Shown: positions 1-31,815 of the stretch, piece after piece
Layout of the letters: each line of letters begins with the position of its first letter
Position numbering within the stretch: the first letter of the stretch is position 1
Assembly: GCF_964340395.1 (NCBI RefSeq)
Contig: NC_135566.1
Coordinates: 8,175,001-8,220,000 of the forward strand
DNA length: 45,000 nt
Reading direction: 5' to 3'
Source: Glandiceps talaboti
Taxonomy: Eukaryota > Hemichordata > Enteropneusta > Spengelidae
Translations under genes and position numbers: made by a program
Notes under the pieces: model-generated
What the model was told of the DNA's origin: nothing
Database searches by the model: none
The model's input: the letters and a program-made list of their open reading frames with translations, nothing else

Positions 1-2567
1 GATTTGTGATAGTGAGATTCAAGTAATTAAGCTCGACAGTTGTGTACGTACTGATAACCGATTCAGCTCGGAAGGCATTGGTCTTTGAATTTGAATCATA
101 TTTTGTGAAAAGAAATAGAAAAGGGACGTGTTACTGTGCACAGTTTGTTCAGACGTGTACATGTGTATACTACATGCAAATTTGAAGAAATTAATGAGTC
201 GTAAAACACTCTCATCGTTGTAAAACCACGGACCATCTTACGGCAACCATACAAGATGCGACGCCAAGTTGTTCTGGCCAGTAGAGCGAGAATGGGTTAC
301 TTTGAAACCAATTCATCGCATGCCCAACAAAAACTTTTTTTGCAGCTTTTCTTTTAGAGTATTGATCAAACCAACGCTTTTGAATCAAAACACATACACA
401 TCACTCTCATTTGGCCAATTCAGTTTCGCTACTTTGACAGATTTCAGTAATGTTTACTTTAGAAACTAATCCATTAGTTATGTATATGTCATTAAAGCTG
501 CACTCGCTGTTTTGGAAGATACGATGACATGCTCATAATATCATACATCCTGGACAATATTGAATCACCTGTGACCTGTGAGTACTACATACTTGCGTAG
601 TTATTCACATAGTATAGTATACTAATAAATCCAATCAGATTGATTTTTTAGGTCCATACCCTAAAATCAGCGCCCTCAACGCTATCACGATTTCAACTTA
701 TTACTATACTACTTATATATAAAACAGACCTCTAATTAACATGTAGATTGTCTTAATTATTGGTATGGTAACTGTTTTTAGTGAATATATTTTTGGATGT
801 CTGATTGAAAAAATAATACACCAGTTACAGCTGGTGCAGCTTTAATACTATTTTTTTTTGAGAATTCTCAGATTGGAAAATCGGTGTACACTTGTAATAA
901 TACCCTGATTTTGTTCGAATTCATCACTCAAGACAAGATATATACATAGTTGTTTTAAAGCCCAAGTATCTGTAGTTTTTTTCTTTTCTGGAGCTTACTA
1001 TTTGCAACACCTACATATAAACAAAAGTATTCGAGCTTCAGGTCACGAGAGGTCGCCATTTACAGCAACATCATTTCTTGTCGTCAAAATTGGAAATCAC
1101 CATCTATTTTTATATTCACTCTTTGTACAATGTACAGTATTGAAAAATGTAGTGCAGTATGTTTTTGATAAGTATTGTAAAGACTATTTCACTCTGTCAT
1201 AAGTAATGTGCAACACGTGTATTGTACCCTCGTGTCATATACTTTATAGAGCATTAATACAACAGACATATTTACAAATATTTTTTTTAGTGTTGGAACT
1301 TTTGACATGTTTTTGTCGTTAAGCAAGCCAAACCATGTTTTTAGATGAAATCAGATCGGGGCTATGAAAGTTGAATTTTTCCACCATATATATAATGACA
1401 TGCTTTGGTACCGACGAGTCGCTATTCCTCGGGAATTATCGGAAATCATCGGCAGGATCCGTAAGCCAGGTGTGAATTCTTTTATTCTAAAAAATACCTA
1501 TGATTTCTCTATTTGACTATTTCATTGCATAAAACTACTAAGATTGTGCGCCCAACTCGCTTTGAGCTACGCGTTTTAAACTAGTTCACGTATAAGCGTA
1601 GGGCGAGAATCAAATTGTACCATAGAGGGCGCGCGTGCTCCTTAATGTAATACTGAGCAGTGACACATGCATGCATGGATTAGACCGCAGCGTGTCCACC
1701 GATTGCCGACCTGTTACATTTTCAGTCCAAAAATTGTGAATTCACATTTTTTCATTTGATGAAAATTTCTAGGATTTCACATTTTGTCTTTCGCAAACGA
1801 CACATGAGATGACAAAATATAAACACTGAACCATAATCCATGTGCATACTGCCTAATGTATGAGTACTACACATTTGTCACCGCATGGTTAAACCACAAC
1901 ATGTGATTTGGAACAATTATTTCGAATTTCAAAAGAACATATGCTCTCCCTTTGTACAAATCATTTCATTATATCATTATCCCACCCCATATATATCGTG
2001 CTTTTAAAGTGTATTTAAAAAATATTGTGCGGTTAAAAAATTTTTTGATTGTATTAAAGAAACAAGAATTTAGTTTTTTGTCTCTGATTTATTGTATGGA
2101 GTCACGAAAAACTGGAAAAAAATACTGATTATAATTGAGTTCAAAGTGCATGTTTTGAATATAACAGAACTAATTACCATATTTGAATTGTTACTTAACC
2201 TTGATTGGATGAGTACCTCAGTGTAGATATGCAAATAAAATATGCGTCACATTTCCAACAAATAAACAGTGATACTCGGGGCGATGTGCTATTGAAGTTA
2301 ATCAAGGTTATTTGTGTGGGTGGTGAAAAAACACCGTCCAACGATTCAAAGTTTAATTAACACTCATATAATATGAGACCTGGTGACGCAGTCTGTCTAT
2401 CAATTGATCACTCAATCGATCGATCGACCAACCAACCAACCAACCAACCAACCAACCAACCACTCACTCACTCACTCACTCACTCACTCACTCACTCACT
2501 CACTCACTCACTCACTCACTCACTCACTCACTCACTCACTCACTCACTCACTCACTCACTCACTCAC

Positions 2568-2607
<40 letters not shown>

Positions 2608-3668
2608 CCAACCAACCAACCAACCAACCAACCAACCAACCAACCAGTCAATCAATCAATCAATCAATCAACTAACTAACCAACCAACCAGAAGACAACA
2701 AACAAACAAACAAACAAACAAACAAACAAACGAACGAACGAACAAACACACACACGAACGAACAAACAATTGGATTAATTACTTACTCCTGAAAACACAC
2801 ACGGTTACATGATCAAAAGTTACATTTTACTTTTAAAAAAAACAATACGTGGATGTACTAGTATTATGGTTTCGCTGTCAATCTCATTGAAAATTCGTGT
2901 CACGGAGAAAAAAATGGACCCAAGTACCGTCACATGTTTGGAGTAACCTACACGAAAACACTAATGGCCTTGAAGACTTCCTTATTCGGAACAACACCAG
3001 AAATTACAATACTACTATAACATTTCGGATTACCAGGTCATGTAAATTTATTTTTCAGAAAAAAATGAAAAAGAGCGACGATTTTGGGACCAGACGTAGA
3101 TATATATGGCGCCTGTAGAGAACAATAGTATATTCTAAAGAACTGTATTTGAATAGCGTTTTCATTAATGACATGAAATGTTTTATATACCCGTTTTGTT
3201 ATTTACAATGGAAAGCTTTTGGTCTATGTACTATTTGGTCATTGTATTCAAAATACGATTTATTAATAACCCTGCATAATTACCCGCAGCTTGACGTACG
3301 TATGGTGCATATTTTAGCAAATACACGTGTATGTACTGTTGGAGAGAGTATGCAACGTTAAAGGACTGGTTTTTTTTTGAAGGACTTTGTTTTGCAGGGG
3401 ATGCTGGGACTTACAGGCAAGGTTGTTGTTTACACGTGGAACGAGATAGCTATTACATTATATCAAAAGCTCGCTGTCTACCTCGTTAACATAATACAGC
3501 AGTTTGTTAGCGTATAGCTGTGACACTGGCGACGTCGCTACAGACTGTATTCGAGCGTGTCTAGCTGTTAAAACAACGGTGCTACAGTCTGTGGAACTCG
3601 TACGTTTAAACAGCGCTATTTTATCAACTCTTGATTTTGGGGGTTGTCCTTCACGGTACACAACAGCG
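1..3668. other. 5' flank of PLXDC, no gene seen
   Basis: Short frames here look random. The only structured part is the tetranucleotide array at 2425-2769. The transcription start and any non-coding first exon must lie in or before this stretch but no clear promoter motif could be assigned. Confidence 0.5.
2425..2769. repeat. Compound tetranucleotide microsatellite (CAAC/CACT/CAAT/AAAC)
   Basis: Successive blocks: CAAC, about 27 copies of CACT, CAAT, CAAC again, CAAT, CAAC, then AAAC and short CGAA/CA stretches. Adjacent blocks differ by one base per unit. Confidence 0.97.
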
Positions 3669-22815
<19,147 letters not shown>

Positions 22816-23577
22816 AAGATGATCTTATCTCAATCAAACTGAATATCTTATATGAACCAAAGTCTGGCACCTTTTCAAATTTATATCAATGCAAGAGTCT
22901 TTACAGCCATATTTCTTCTTATTAACGTTCACAATGAAACTAAAGAGATAGTTTCCATACTGTTTTTCATGTGGACGTTTTTCTCTTTTGTGGAAACATG
23001 AATCTAGTATTTAGACTGTAAAATACATCGCCCTGAGGCGTCCTTAGCAATACCATTGTGGAAAGGTGATGATAAGAGCGCCCGCAACGGCTGATCTTTC
23101 AGTCTAGAATTTATTGTGTTCGTTGTCGCTCTATGTACAAGATAAGAATGAATTTTTCATAAATATTTTGGCGCATTAGAGCTATATTAATATAGCGCAC
23201 GTTGTAGATTACAACAAATCTAAAGTTAATAATATTTTTTTATTTATCCAGCTTCTTTTGACTCTAATCCCAAGTTTGTTGACAAAATGTTATTGCGTTA
23301 TCAGTTTTTATTGTTGTTTCGTGTATTGAACAAAAATCAATTTTTATTCATAAAAAAAATTGTATCGTCATCTCCATGGAAACCATTTCGCTCACGTAGC
23401 TATTCAGAAATATGATTTGTGGAATCTAAAGACTCATTGTCTATGGCCATGCACTGCACTGCTCTGAGAGTTTCTATTCAGAGAACGTTGGGTAGGACAA
23501 CTCTTTTATTTTTTATGTTTCTCATCGTAACACCTTTTAAAACAATGATGGGTCGGTCAGTCAGAAAAAATAAAAAA
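22816..23577 (+). other. PLXDC 3' UTR and downstream region
   Basis: AT-rich sequence after the stop. No canonical AATAAA was seen before 23569-23574, so the poly(A) site is uncertain. Confidence 0.4.
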
Positions 23578-23578
23578 G

Positions 23579-23687
23579 TATGTGTGTGTGTATGTATGTA
23601 TGTATGTATATGTATGTATGTATGTATATGTGTGTGTGTGTTTGTGTGCGTGCGTGCGTGCGTGCGTGCGTGCGTGTGTGTGTGTGA
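23579..23687. repeat. Compound TG/TATG/TGCG microsatellite
   Basis: TG units, then TATG, TG again, then GCGT and TG units; downstream of PLXDC. Confidence 0.95.
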
Positions 23688-24680
23688 TGCTTTTAATCCC
23701 TCGTATTTTTAACAGACTGAGTGTGGGCGCCTTAGAAATGACAATCACGTGATCACGTGTAAGGTTAGAGGAAAACAACACACATTATTTTGGATTGTAA
23801 AATGACAAAAAAAATGATCACATACTATCAGATAACAAACAGCGCCATCTCTCACAGAATGAACAAGACTGACTGACAGTTTTCAGTTCAAAATTTAACT
23901 CTCACCTTATCAAATTATTTTGTGTAGTGCTCTTGATAAGATATTGTTCTGTATCTATCAACCTTTTCAAAAATCTCTGGTCTATGGTTAACAGCTTGTA
24001 TATATAACCGGGAAGCATCGACGCACAAGACATATTTAGTAATTCTACATCACATGAGGTCAAGACCAAATGATTTCTTTTAACTAATTTGTAATATATT
24101 TTGTAAACGTTACTAAACGTCAAAGTAAAAAGTGACTTGCTCGAGATTCTTATGTATACATTTTGCACTGTATCAACACTTTGTATGTAGCTACAGCCAA
24201 TTTCACCCAACCTCGCCGAAAGAGTATGTATCACAAATGTATTTCTTTAAATACTAGTATATTGTTTCATGCAATATTGGTAGATAAGGGAAAACGTAAG
24301 ACACAGACTGTTTACAAAATACAAATACTTGTATCACATTGTTACAACTCAAGTCATTGAAGTCTGGGTAAAATGTATATATGTTAAACTTGATGTAGTC
24401 TACTGCAATGGACTGGATAGTAACAGTGTATCACAGTGTATCACATTTTGTATTTTGTTTATGATTTGTACCAAGTCGATGTGTCTGAAGTGCTGTCCTT
24501 ATCTGTATAAACCAAGATAAAAATACATTCTACGACATCATTATTTCGACGAAGTTAGGTGACATTGGCTGTAATTTTAAATTTTTCTTTAGATTTATTG
24601 ATACTGATAAAATCAGTTTCCATAGTTTAATTTCTCAACTAGTCTTACTAACGGGCTACTTGGTTCAAGAAACATTTCAA

Positions 24681-25039
24681 TGAAAGTGGCACAAACTGAG
24701 CTTATAACCTGTTTACTCATTTAAAAACCGTTACAAAATATTTCGATTAAACTATTATTCTAGTAAAATGTTTATGTCGATACATACCTTCTATGACATT
24801 ACAATTTGTGTTCTGGCATTGTTAGAAGTGTTGATCACATATGGAGTTCCTGTACATTTTTTGGTACGTATGATAAATTACGTCATCGGATCGTTTATAA
24901 CTAATGCCAGATTTGAGTTTAGTTAATTGCAAGTGATGGCTAAGTATACTTCAGTAAGTAGAATAATGTGAGTACCCTTTAATTTGCAGGAAAAAAAGTA
25001 CATCCCCAAAACATGTAAACTCAGATTGTGTCCCTTTAA
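24681..25039. mobile_element. MITE-like element, copy 2
   Basis: Aligns with 11122-11473. The right end reads TGTGTCCCTTTAA; the left end is decayed (AAAGTGGCACAAACTGAG). The shared core TATGATAAATTACGTCATCG is at about 24867. Confidence 0.65.
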
Positions 25040-25696
25040 TGTACCAAGAAATATATTACATGATTATGAAATAATCGAATTAAAACTTGTACCTTTCAAA
25101 TAAAGGTTGTAGTGTTTTCAGTGTTTTGACATACTATTTTGTGCATGTGGTCGTAACCATTGTGCTCATTTTGTAGGACAAGCTTATATCATTCAGGCAC
25201 TGCTTTCAGCCTCGGGGAAAAACTTCCTTCATTACAGGCCATGGGGGTGATAGAAGACGTCTTCCAGTGTCCTACTAATGTCAGGCAATAATTGTAAAAC
25301 AGTTCCCTTCCCAAAATAATACTTTTTCGTGAATACGTTTGACTTAAATGACTCATTTCTCTATAAAGGTACGTCATAATATGTACCTGTTTGGAAACAA
25401 GATTTTATTACTGTTGGCAACATGACATATCCAATATATTCACAAATGGTTGGATTGTATACTGTGAGGACGTGTTCGAGGGCGGGCGTGTTAGTATTTA
25501 TAATTTTATTGGTCCAAATAAAGCATGGCAACACCAGCTGTGCATAGCCCGGATGTTAAAGGGGGCATTAATTAAAGCAGGATGAAACAGGAGCACACTC
25601 GGAAAACCTGTGTTGTATGGTGTCGTCAACCTCAACAAAACAAAGTCTTCTTAGAGGGAGTTCCGCTGTAGGGAATGAATGATATCACGGAACGAA

Positions 25697-25990
25697 AATT
25701 TCACGTGATTGCCAAGAAACGCAAGACTGAGACTCTCTTCACATCCACCGTCCTAGCAGTGATCAGAGTTGCCTCATGGGCATTAGCAGACATGCATATG
25801 TATTAAGTGAGCAATAAACATGACTACCTGAAGGTAATATAATTAGGAGTCATGTTCATCCAATATATATGCACATCTGTTGACTCCTATAAGGCAACGC
25901 TGGATCGCTGCTAAGACAGTCAAAGAATGTGAAACAAGTTTTCATTTGGTGTTTCTTGGCAATTTGCGCGAAATTTACGTGATGTGAAAT
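25697..25990. mobile_element. Possible inverted-repeat element
   Basis: CACGTGATTGCCAAGAAACG near 25702 is matched in reverse complement by GTTTCTTGGCAAT and ACGTGATGTGAAAT at about 25949-25990. This suggests a ~290 bp non-autonomous element, but the arms are imperfect. Confidence 0.3.
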
Positions 25991-26102
25991 AATGAAATAG
26001 CTTTCCAGAACACAAATATAATTTACGTAAATGCCTTTATTTCCTGGGGTGGAGTTTGCCCTTAAATCTTACATGGAGACCCAGTTAATTTATTCAAACA
26101 CT

Positions 26103-26178
26103 AGCCTGGGCAGGTTCGAACACACATGTACAGACTGTAGTGGTGAGAGTCGAACAGCTCGGCTACCGATACCCCATA
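26103..26178 (-). mobile_element. tRNA-derived SINE-like head
   Basis: On the minus strand: GGTAGCCGAGCTGTTCGAC fits a pol III A box and TGTTCGAACCTG a B box, at tRNA-like spacing. The stems do not pair well, so it is not a working tRNA gene. Downstream on that strand (about 26060-26015) lies a copy of the dispersed core also seen in PLXDC introns, consistent with a SINE body. Confidence 0.45.
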
Positions 26179-26179
26179 G

Positions 26180-27600
26180 CATGTTCTGATGAACGGTTGT
26201 TATGTTCAATGGATGAAAGTCAGTGGAAATCAGATAATGTAACTAGAAAGTTAAGTGATTATTGTATTTACTTGAGATCGATTATAATGATTGCTCGATA
26301 AAACTACATTTGTATTGAACTTACCCTCTGTACATACACATATCGATTTTTAAACCGATTTTCAGAGAAACGATGATTGATTCTCCTTGCACTTAAGCTA
26401 TATACTGTTGACATATATCTCACCTCTACACCAAGATTTGATAAAAGAGGACCGATTTGTATGTGGAAGGGGGCAAGAGGAAGAATACCAACACAGGAGT
26501 CACAGCTCTGCCATGAAAACAGTTTATTGTCACAATAAGCAAAACAAATGGTGAATAAAATCACAATACTATGGTAATTGATAACTTGGGATAGTATAGC
26601 ATGATATAAGAACTTCACACAACGTTCTAAGTTCTGTACAGTTTTTACATAAAACCCAATGTCACGGAAAAGGAACTCTAAGATCAGAATAGCAAAACAC
26701 GAATTCCAAACACTAAACCCTTAAAACGTGTAGCTGGGTTTAAAAACACTACATCGAAACTCTTCAAATTCAACATTAAGCAAATTTCTGACACATTTGA
26801 CAATTTTAACAACATAAATCCTCAATGCCTACATTATTCTAAATTCGATATACTTATGATTACTCACAACATAAAATGCATATACTTGACAATGGTTGCT
26901 AACAGGTGTTCCTGGCTATAATATGTTAATTCACTGTGAACTAAATATGTAAACAAACTGAAACACACTCGATTCATGAGAATTTCAAACTTGAGACGCT
27001 AGTTATAAGAACTCGATATAGAGTTCTTGGAATCGAACATTACCTTAGCAAAAGCGATGCCGATGTTTCGTCTGATGTTATTACCATGCATGTGGTTATT
27101 TCAAATTCACTTTTTAGTAGATGCTAGTGCTATCGGACACCTTTCTTTAAAAGAATATTTTGAATTACTTCACAGTGAAATATGACGGCAAATAGAGGAG
27201 AAATTACTGAAAGATATGCTCATTGGCAATACATTGCATCACTTACGAAAAACGTGCGGATTTCTGTTTTTTAAAAAAGGAACTACTTTTGATGACGCGC
27301 GGCACTAAGCATGATGTTGTTCTCTTCTCGTAAGCTCAGCTTAATCTCTCTATTCGCCAAAATGTTACCTCTGCCGGAGATTATATTTTCACTATTATAT
27401 GTAACATCCATTGCGGTCCCCAAAGCAATGTTCTTTTACAGCATAAGAACAACGCCAGTGGACCGTACTGTTGTTAATTCTTCGTCAACAACTGTCGATA
27501 AATTCAAGAAGGACATCTGTTTGCAAGAGCTTTCTCCAACTTTTTACATTGATCTACTATTGTTCCTGTACAGCGCCATAGAACATGACGTCGTATTGGA
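26180..27600. other. Intergenic, no gene seen
   Basis: Frames near 26304-26618 (minus) and 27311-27613 (plus) exist but show no family, splice or repeat support. Confidence 0.4.

Positions 27601-27603
<3 letters not shown>

Positions 27604-27655
<52 letters not shown>
27604..27655. repeat. (GATT)n microsatellite
   Basis: About 13 GATT units immediately left of the lone ~220 bp repeat copy. Confidence 0.96.
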
Positions 27656-27660
27656 TATAA

Positions 27661-27921
27661 AAACCTGACATACATAGGTTTGCATGCTGGCATAATCATG
27701 ATTAACGAGTTTTCTTTAAATCCATGAGTTAGTCTATATATTGATTCTATGATTCAATATGTCGACATGTTGTATTCGCGGCACTGTATTGATTAAGGTA
27801 ATGACTGTGACGCGGACATCGAATTTAATTCACATATGTAGAAATGGCACATAACCTCATTCACTTGAAAGACTCAAAAGGGCAAAGCAATCGTCCATTC
27901 ATTCACAATAAATAACTGATG
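27661..27921. repeat. Repeat A, solitary copy
   Basis: Shares TTGTATTCGCGGCACTGTAT and TGATTAAGGTAATGACTGTG with the three tandem copies at 30254-30943, and also their right flank (AAAGCAATCGT, AAATAACTGATG). It is followed at once by an ACACAG repeat (27923-27949) and block P. Confidence 0.85.
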
Positions 27922-27974
27922 ACGCAGACACAGACACAGACACAGACATAGATACTATAATATAGTTGGCATAT

Positions 27975-28143
27975 CATAAAAGGACACAACGTTATCGTAT
28001 AATACAGTTATTAACAAAAAACCTACCCAATTATGCTCTACATCATTTCCCATCATTGACTACAGGATACATATTAATAATTGATGTAGAAAATATATAC
28101 TTCTATTGAATGCAATGTACACTTCAAAAGGTTGACGAGTCGT
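27975..28143. repeat. Block P, copy at 28 kb
   Basis: Aligns with 33886-34056, the sequence just upstream of GPCR paralogue 1. Shared tracts include AATACAGTTATTAACAAAAA, ATTGACTACAGGATACATAT and GGTTGACGAGTCGTTT. Confidence 0.8.
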
Positions 28144-28149
28144 TTGTAA

Positions 28150-30250
28150 TTCATCCAACACTGCTAACATACATTGATATTATAGAAAATGAAATGATTT
28201 CAGAAAGCTCATAAACCAAACAATAATATTCTGATATGCAACATAGACTGATTTATCACATCATGTATAATTAATGCATTCTAAGAAAATAATGAACGGA
28301 GAGTGTTTTAAACAAAAAAAAATAGTTTGAACTGCTGCAATAGACTTAGCTACCAAAAAGAATTTTTTAAAGTATTGAAGTACTGGGCATGATTTGCCAT
28401 AGATATCCACAATAAAAATTTTGAATAAATCAAACATAGTGCCAAGTAACACGTAAGTGAAGATCGATAATATTATGTAAAGGTGTTGATAAGCGCCATA
28501 AAAATACCGTCATAAATAACAATGAGTCTAGACATAAATTTGAAAATAGCAGATAACACTAGACGCCATCACAAAATATAAGCAGTGAAAAAATACAACA
28601 GGCGTTATCAAAAACACCGGATTACAATATATACAACGCGTATCAATGTCCATAGATACCAATTTAAGATGTATTTCTGAATTACTAAATACAAGTCTGA
28701 TGATATTTTTGTGAACTCATGACCAAAAGTTCTACTTTCATTTCATTTACTCTCATCCAATGTTAATTTCATCAATGAACAGTGGAATAGAATATCAGAG
28801 ACTTCGAATATTTAGAGGAATAAGGCCATGGTCCACAAAAATATTGGAAATCTCTATTGCGCTTTTGATTGATGAAAATAACTTTCGTTGCGAATTCTAC
28901 ACTGTAAATGAAATTATCCAAACATATTTCATAAAATTTCAACAAATTGATACACTACTATTGTTTTCTACACTTATGGCATCAATAACCCGGATACCTA
29001 ACTAGTAAAACAGTTCTGGAGATAAATTGCTCCCCACACAGAGATTTCATCTGAAAAGACTCTTCTTTGTTTTGGAGCTAATGTTGTAACTGAATCTGGC
29101 AACACTCCTGTCCTGCGGTGTAGAGTTGATATAAACATCCGATAAACTTTATTCAAATACTTATTTTGGAGGGGGGTGGTTGCTTCATGATGCATTGAAT
29201 TTGATTTCTAAACAATTGGCCAATTGTAGGTGAATTTTCTTCTTCATTTTAATATGGAAATGAGAAATGCCACCAAAGCTTACTGAAGTATGTTGGCAAA
29301 GCAGGCAATAAAGATACATCCTAAATACTCAATTGTATATAACCTCTACATGAAATGGTTTCTCCCATTCAATAGAAAAGCACCTTCTTGACTCGTGTGG
29401 TGATGCCAGCAAAACTGTGTCGAAGGGACTAAGTGTCTTGTTAACTGTCAACTGAATTCTCTGTATGCCTAGCTATATATCGGTAAGTTGGTAACTGAGT
29501 GTCCGGGTTATTAATGCCATAAGACTGCACAGTCATATTTTATATTCACAGAAACAGAACTCGGACAAGTCATAACAGTTACAAAAAAAAGTGAATTCAC
29601 AGATTTATAAGATTCAAATGTCTACTAAATGTTAAAACACACCCTACTCAAAAAGCTACGCTTTGGCTCTATAAATCGTTGATTCTGTTATCACGAAAAA
29701 AGTTTTTAAAGAGCGTATGAAAAGTAAAACCCTTATGCGCCATGCAATGTAACACTGTCAACAGGAATGTCTGACTTTATGAAATATGAAATACGTTAGA
29801 GAATGGAAAAAATGAAATGAATCTGACAAATCAAGTAGATTAGGTTTGATAAAGTAGAAATAATGCTCATGTGATTTCTTACTGCAAGACCTATCCAAAG
29901 ACATTACTTGACCATGAAAAAGATGGGCAGTGGGCGTGTGGATCCATGTGAACGACATGTGGCATGCATACAATTAAATGAGATAACTGACATTATGTTC
30001 ATATTGATTTATCACATTTTTTCTAAGTTCAATTTTCACAATCGTTTTACTTGAATGTGATACAGAATAAATAGATCATAAGGATAACAACATTGGAAAA
30101 ACCCACAAGCCCTCCTTGGTCAAGTTGTCTGCTTTCATTCATGAGTTCCACATTATCACAATACATATACACGTTGTTTTCTGTAATATTTCATTTGTTA
30201 CTTTTTTCCGACTGGCAAATTGTGACAATTAAAATGAATTATAAATGAAC
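28150..30250. other. Intergenic, no gene seen
   Basis: AT-rich sequence without recognisable coding, RNA or repeat structure. Confidence 0.4.
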
Positions 30251-30253
30251 TAT

Positions 30254-30943
30254 AAACACCTGAAATATATAGATTTACATGCTTGCATGAACATAATTGA
30301 CGAGAGTTCGTTAAATTGACGATTTGGCCTATATATTGAATCTATGACTCAATGTCGACTTGTTGTATTCGCGGCACTGTATTGATTAAGGTATTTTCCG
30401 TGACGCTGACATCGATTTTAATTCTCATAGATGTAGAAATGTCACACCACCTGACAAATTATGACATTTTCAAATACCTGACATATATATATTTGCATAC
30501 TAGCATGATTAACGAGAGTTCGTTAAATCGACGATTTGGCCTATATATTGAATCTATGACTCAATGTCGACTTGTTGTATTCGCGGCACTGTATTGATTA
30601 AGGTAATGGCTGTGACGCTGACATCGATTTTAATTCTCATGGATGTAGAAATGTCACACCACCTGACAAATTATGACAATGAAAATGAGTTACAAATACC
30701 TGACATATATAGATTTACATACTAGCATGATTAACGAGAGTTCGTTAAATCGACGATTTGGCCTATATATTGATTTGTATGACTCGACTTGTTGTATTCG
30801 CGGCACTGTATTGATTAAGGTATTGACTGTGACGCTGACATCGAATTTAATTCACATAGATGTAGAAATGTCACATCACCTAATTCACATGAAAGACTTA
30901 AAAGGATAAAGCAATCGTTCATTCACAAATTAAATAACTGATG
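30254..30943. repeat. Repeat A, three tandem ~220 bp copies
   Basis: Copies at about 30254-30472, 30473-30694 and 30695-30943. All share TTGTATTCGCGGCACTGTAT, GATTTGGCCTATATATTGA and GATGTAGAAATGTCACA. Copies 2 and 3 are closest; copy 3 has a deletion in the TATGACTCAATGTCGAC part. Confidence 0.9.
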
Positions 30944-31272
30944 GTTTATCGACAATGCTGATAAAAGTGATACATTTTACAGAGAGATGTCAATAAAGAA
31001 ATGGCAAACGGCACTGTACATTACGGGAACTGATAAATATTCAATAGACACTTGAATTGCAAATCAATAATTACCCTAGATTTGCTAAATTCCAAGTATA
31101 AGATTAGGGAAGAAACAAGTAAGATAAACGAATGATTATTCGGGGGTCGGGGTGATACTTGACTGGATAAAGATATACCCTGGTGGATTCAAATTATAAG
31201 CACAAACTGCTTTGTCGAATAGCCTCGGAGAAATTTGAAAACCGGCCACTTGGAAATTACGTAGTCCAAAGT

Positions 31273-31506
31273 ATGGGATCCAAGGTCGTACGTGCATTCA
31301 AACCTCTACATAAATCTGTAAAAAATCAAGACTCAAAAGTTTACATGAGTCGAAAGAGAGGGGTGAAACAGCGGTACGTATGTATCTACTCTCACTGTGA
31401 GTCCCCCTTCGAGGGGAGAGGCGATTATTATGTTCACTGTTTTGAATACTTATTCACAGATAGCTATTCGGAAGATGGTGAAATTAAGAATACTCTTGTT
31501 TGGTAA
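31273..31506 (+). CDS. Hypothetical ORF with half of a C2H2-finger pattern
   Basis: The open frame runs from about 31183 to TAA at 31504-31506; the first ATG is at 31273. It encodes charged sequence and the pattern C-x4-C-x3-F-x5-Y-x2-H (CIYSHCESPF...YYVH), the first three ligands of a C2H2 zinc finger; the last His is not in place. It lies between the tandem 220 bp repeats and GPCR paralogue 1, on the opposite strand. Possibly a relic of a zinc-finger gene; equally it may be chance. Confidence 0.2.
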   Translation: MGSKVVRAFKPLHKSVKNQDSKVYMSRKRGVKQRYVCIYSHCESPFEGRGDYYVHCFEYLFTDSYSEDGEIKNTLVW

Positions 31507-31515
31507 ATGTTGAAG

Positions 31516-31549
31516 GCTGGGGTGGGGGTGGGGATGGAGGGGGGGGGAG
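31516..31549 (+). repeat. G-rich tract, possible G-quadruplex
   Basis: GGGG-T-GGGGG-T-GGGG-AT-GG-A-G9 provides at least four G runs on the plus strand, between the zinc-finger-like frame and the 3' end of GPCR paralogue 1. Confidence 0.7.
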
Positions 31550-31815
31550 TAACGAATAATTACTGATGGGACACCCATTGCGAGAACATCTGAAATGTAG
31601 TTTCAACATAAAGCAAAAGCTAATTTTTCGTGAAGTGCAAAGTCAATGTACATGTGTGTTCAAGTGAGTATCAAGTTGTTTTTAAACTATCAAAAGAGAA
31701 ATTACTTTTATATAAAAGATATTGCGAAACAAGTTAATGCAAAAACATACAAACTAAGCAGAATTGATAGCTGCCACGATCTCTCTGAGCTTTCAGTCTT
31801 GAATTCGACTTTGTG

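Noticed and set aside
2373-2679. Frames encoding THSL/NQPT/NQSI repeats
   Set aside because: A product of the tetranucleotide array with no non-repeat coding sequence.
26103-26178. A functional tRNA gene on the minus strand
   Set aside because: A and B boxes are good, but the acceptor and T stems do not pair, so a SINE-like relic fits better.
27311-27613. 100-codon hydrophobic plus-strand frame near 27.4 kb, considered as a relic of the missing third receptor
   Set aside because: No GPCR motif in any frame, and the strand is opposite to that expected for a receptor copy here.
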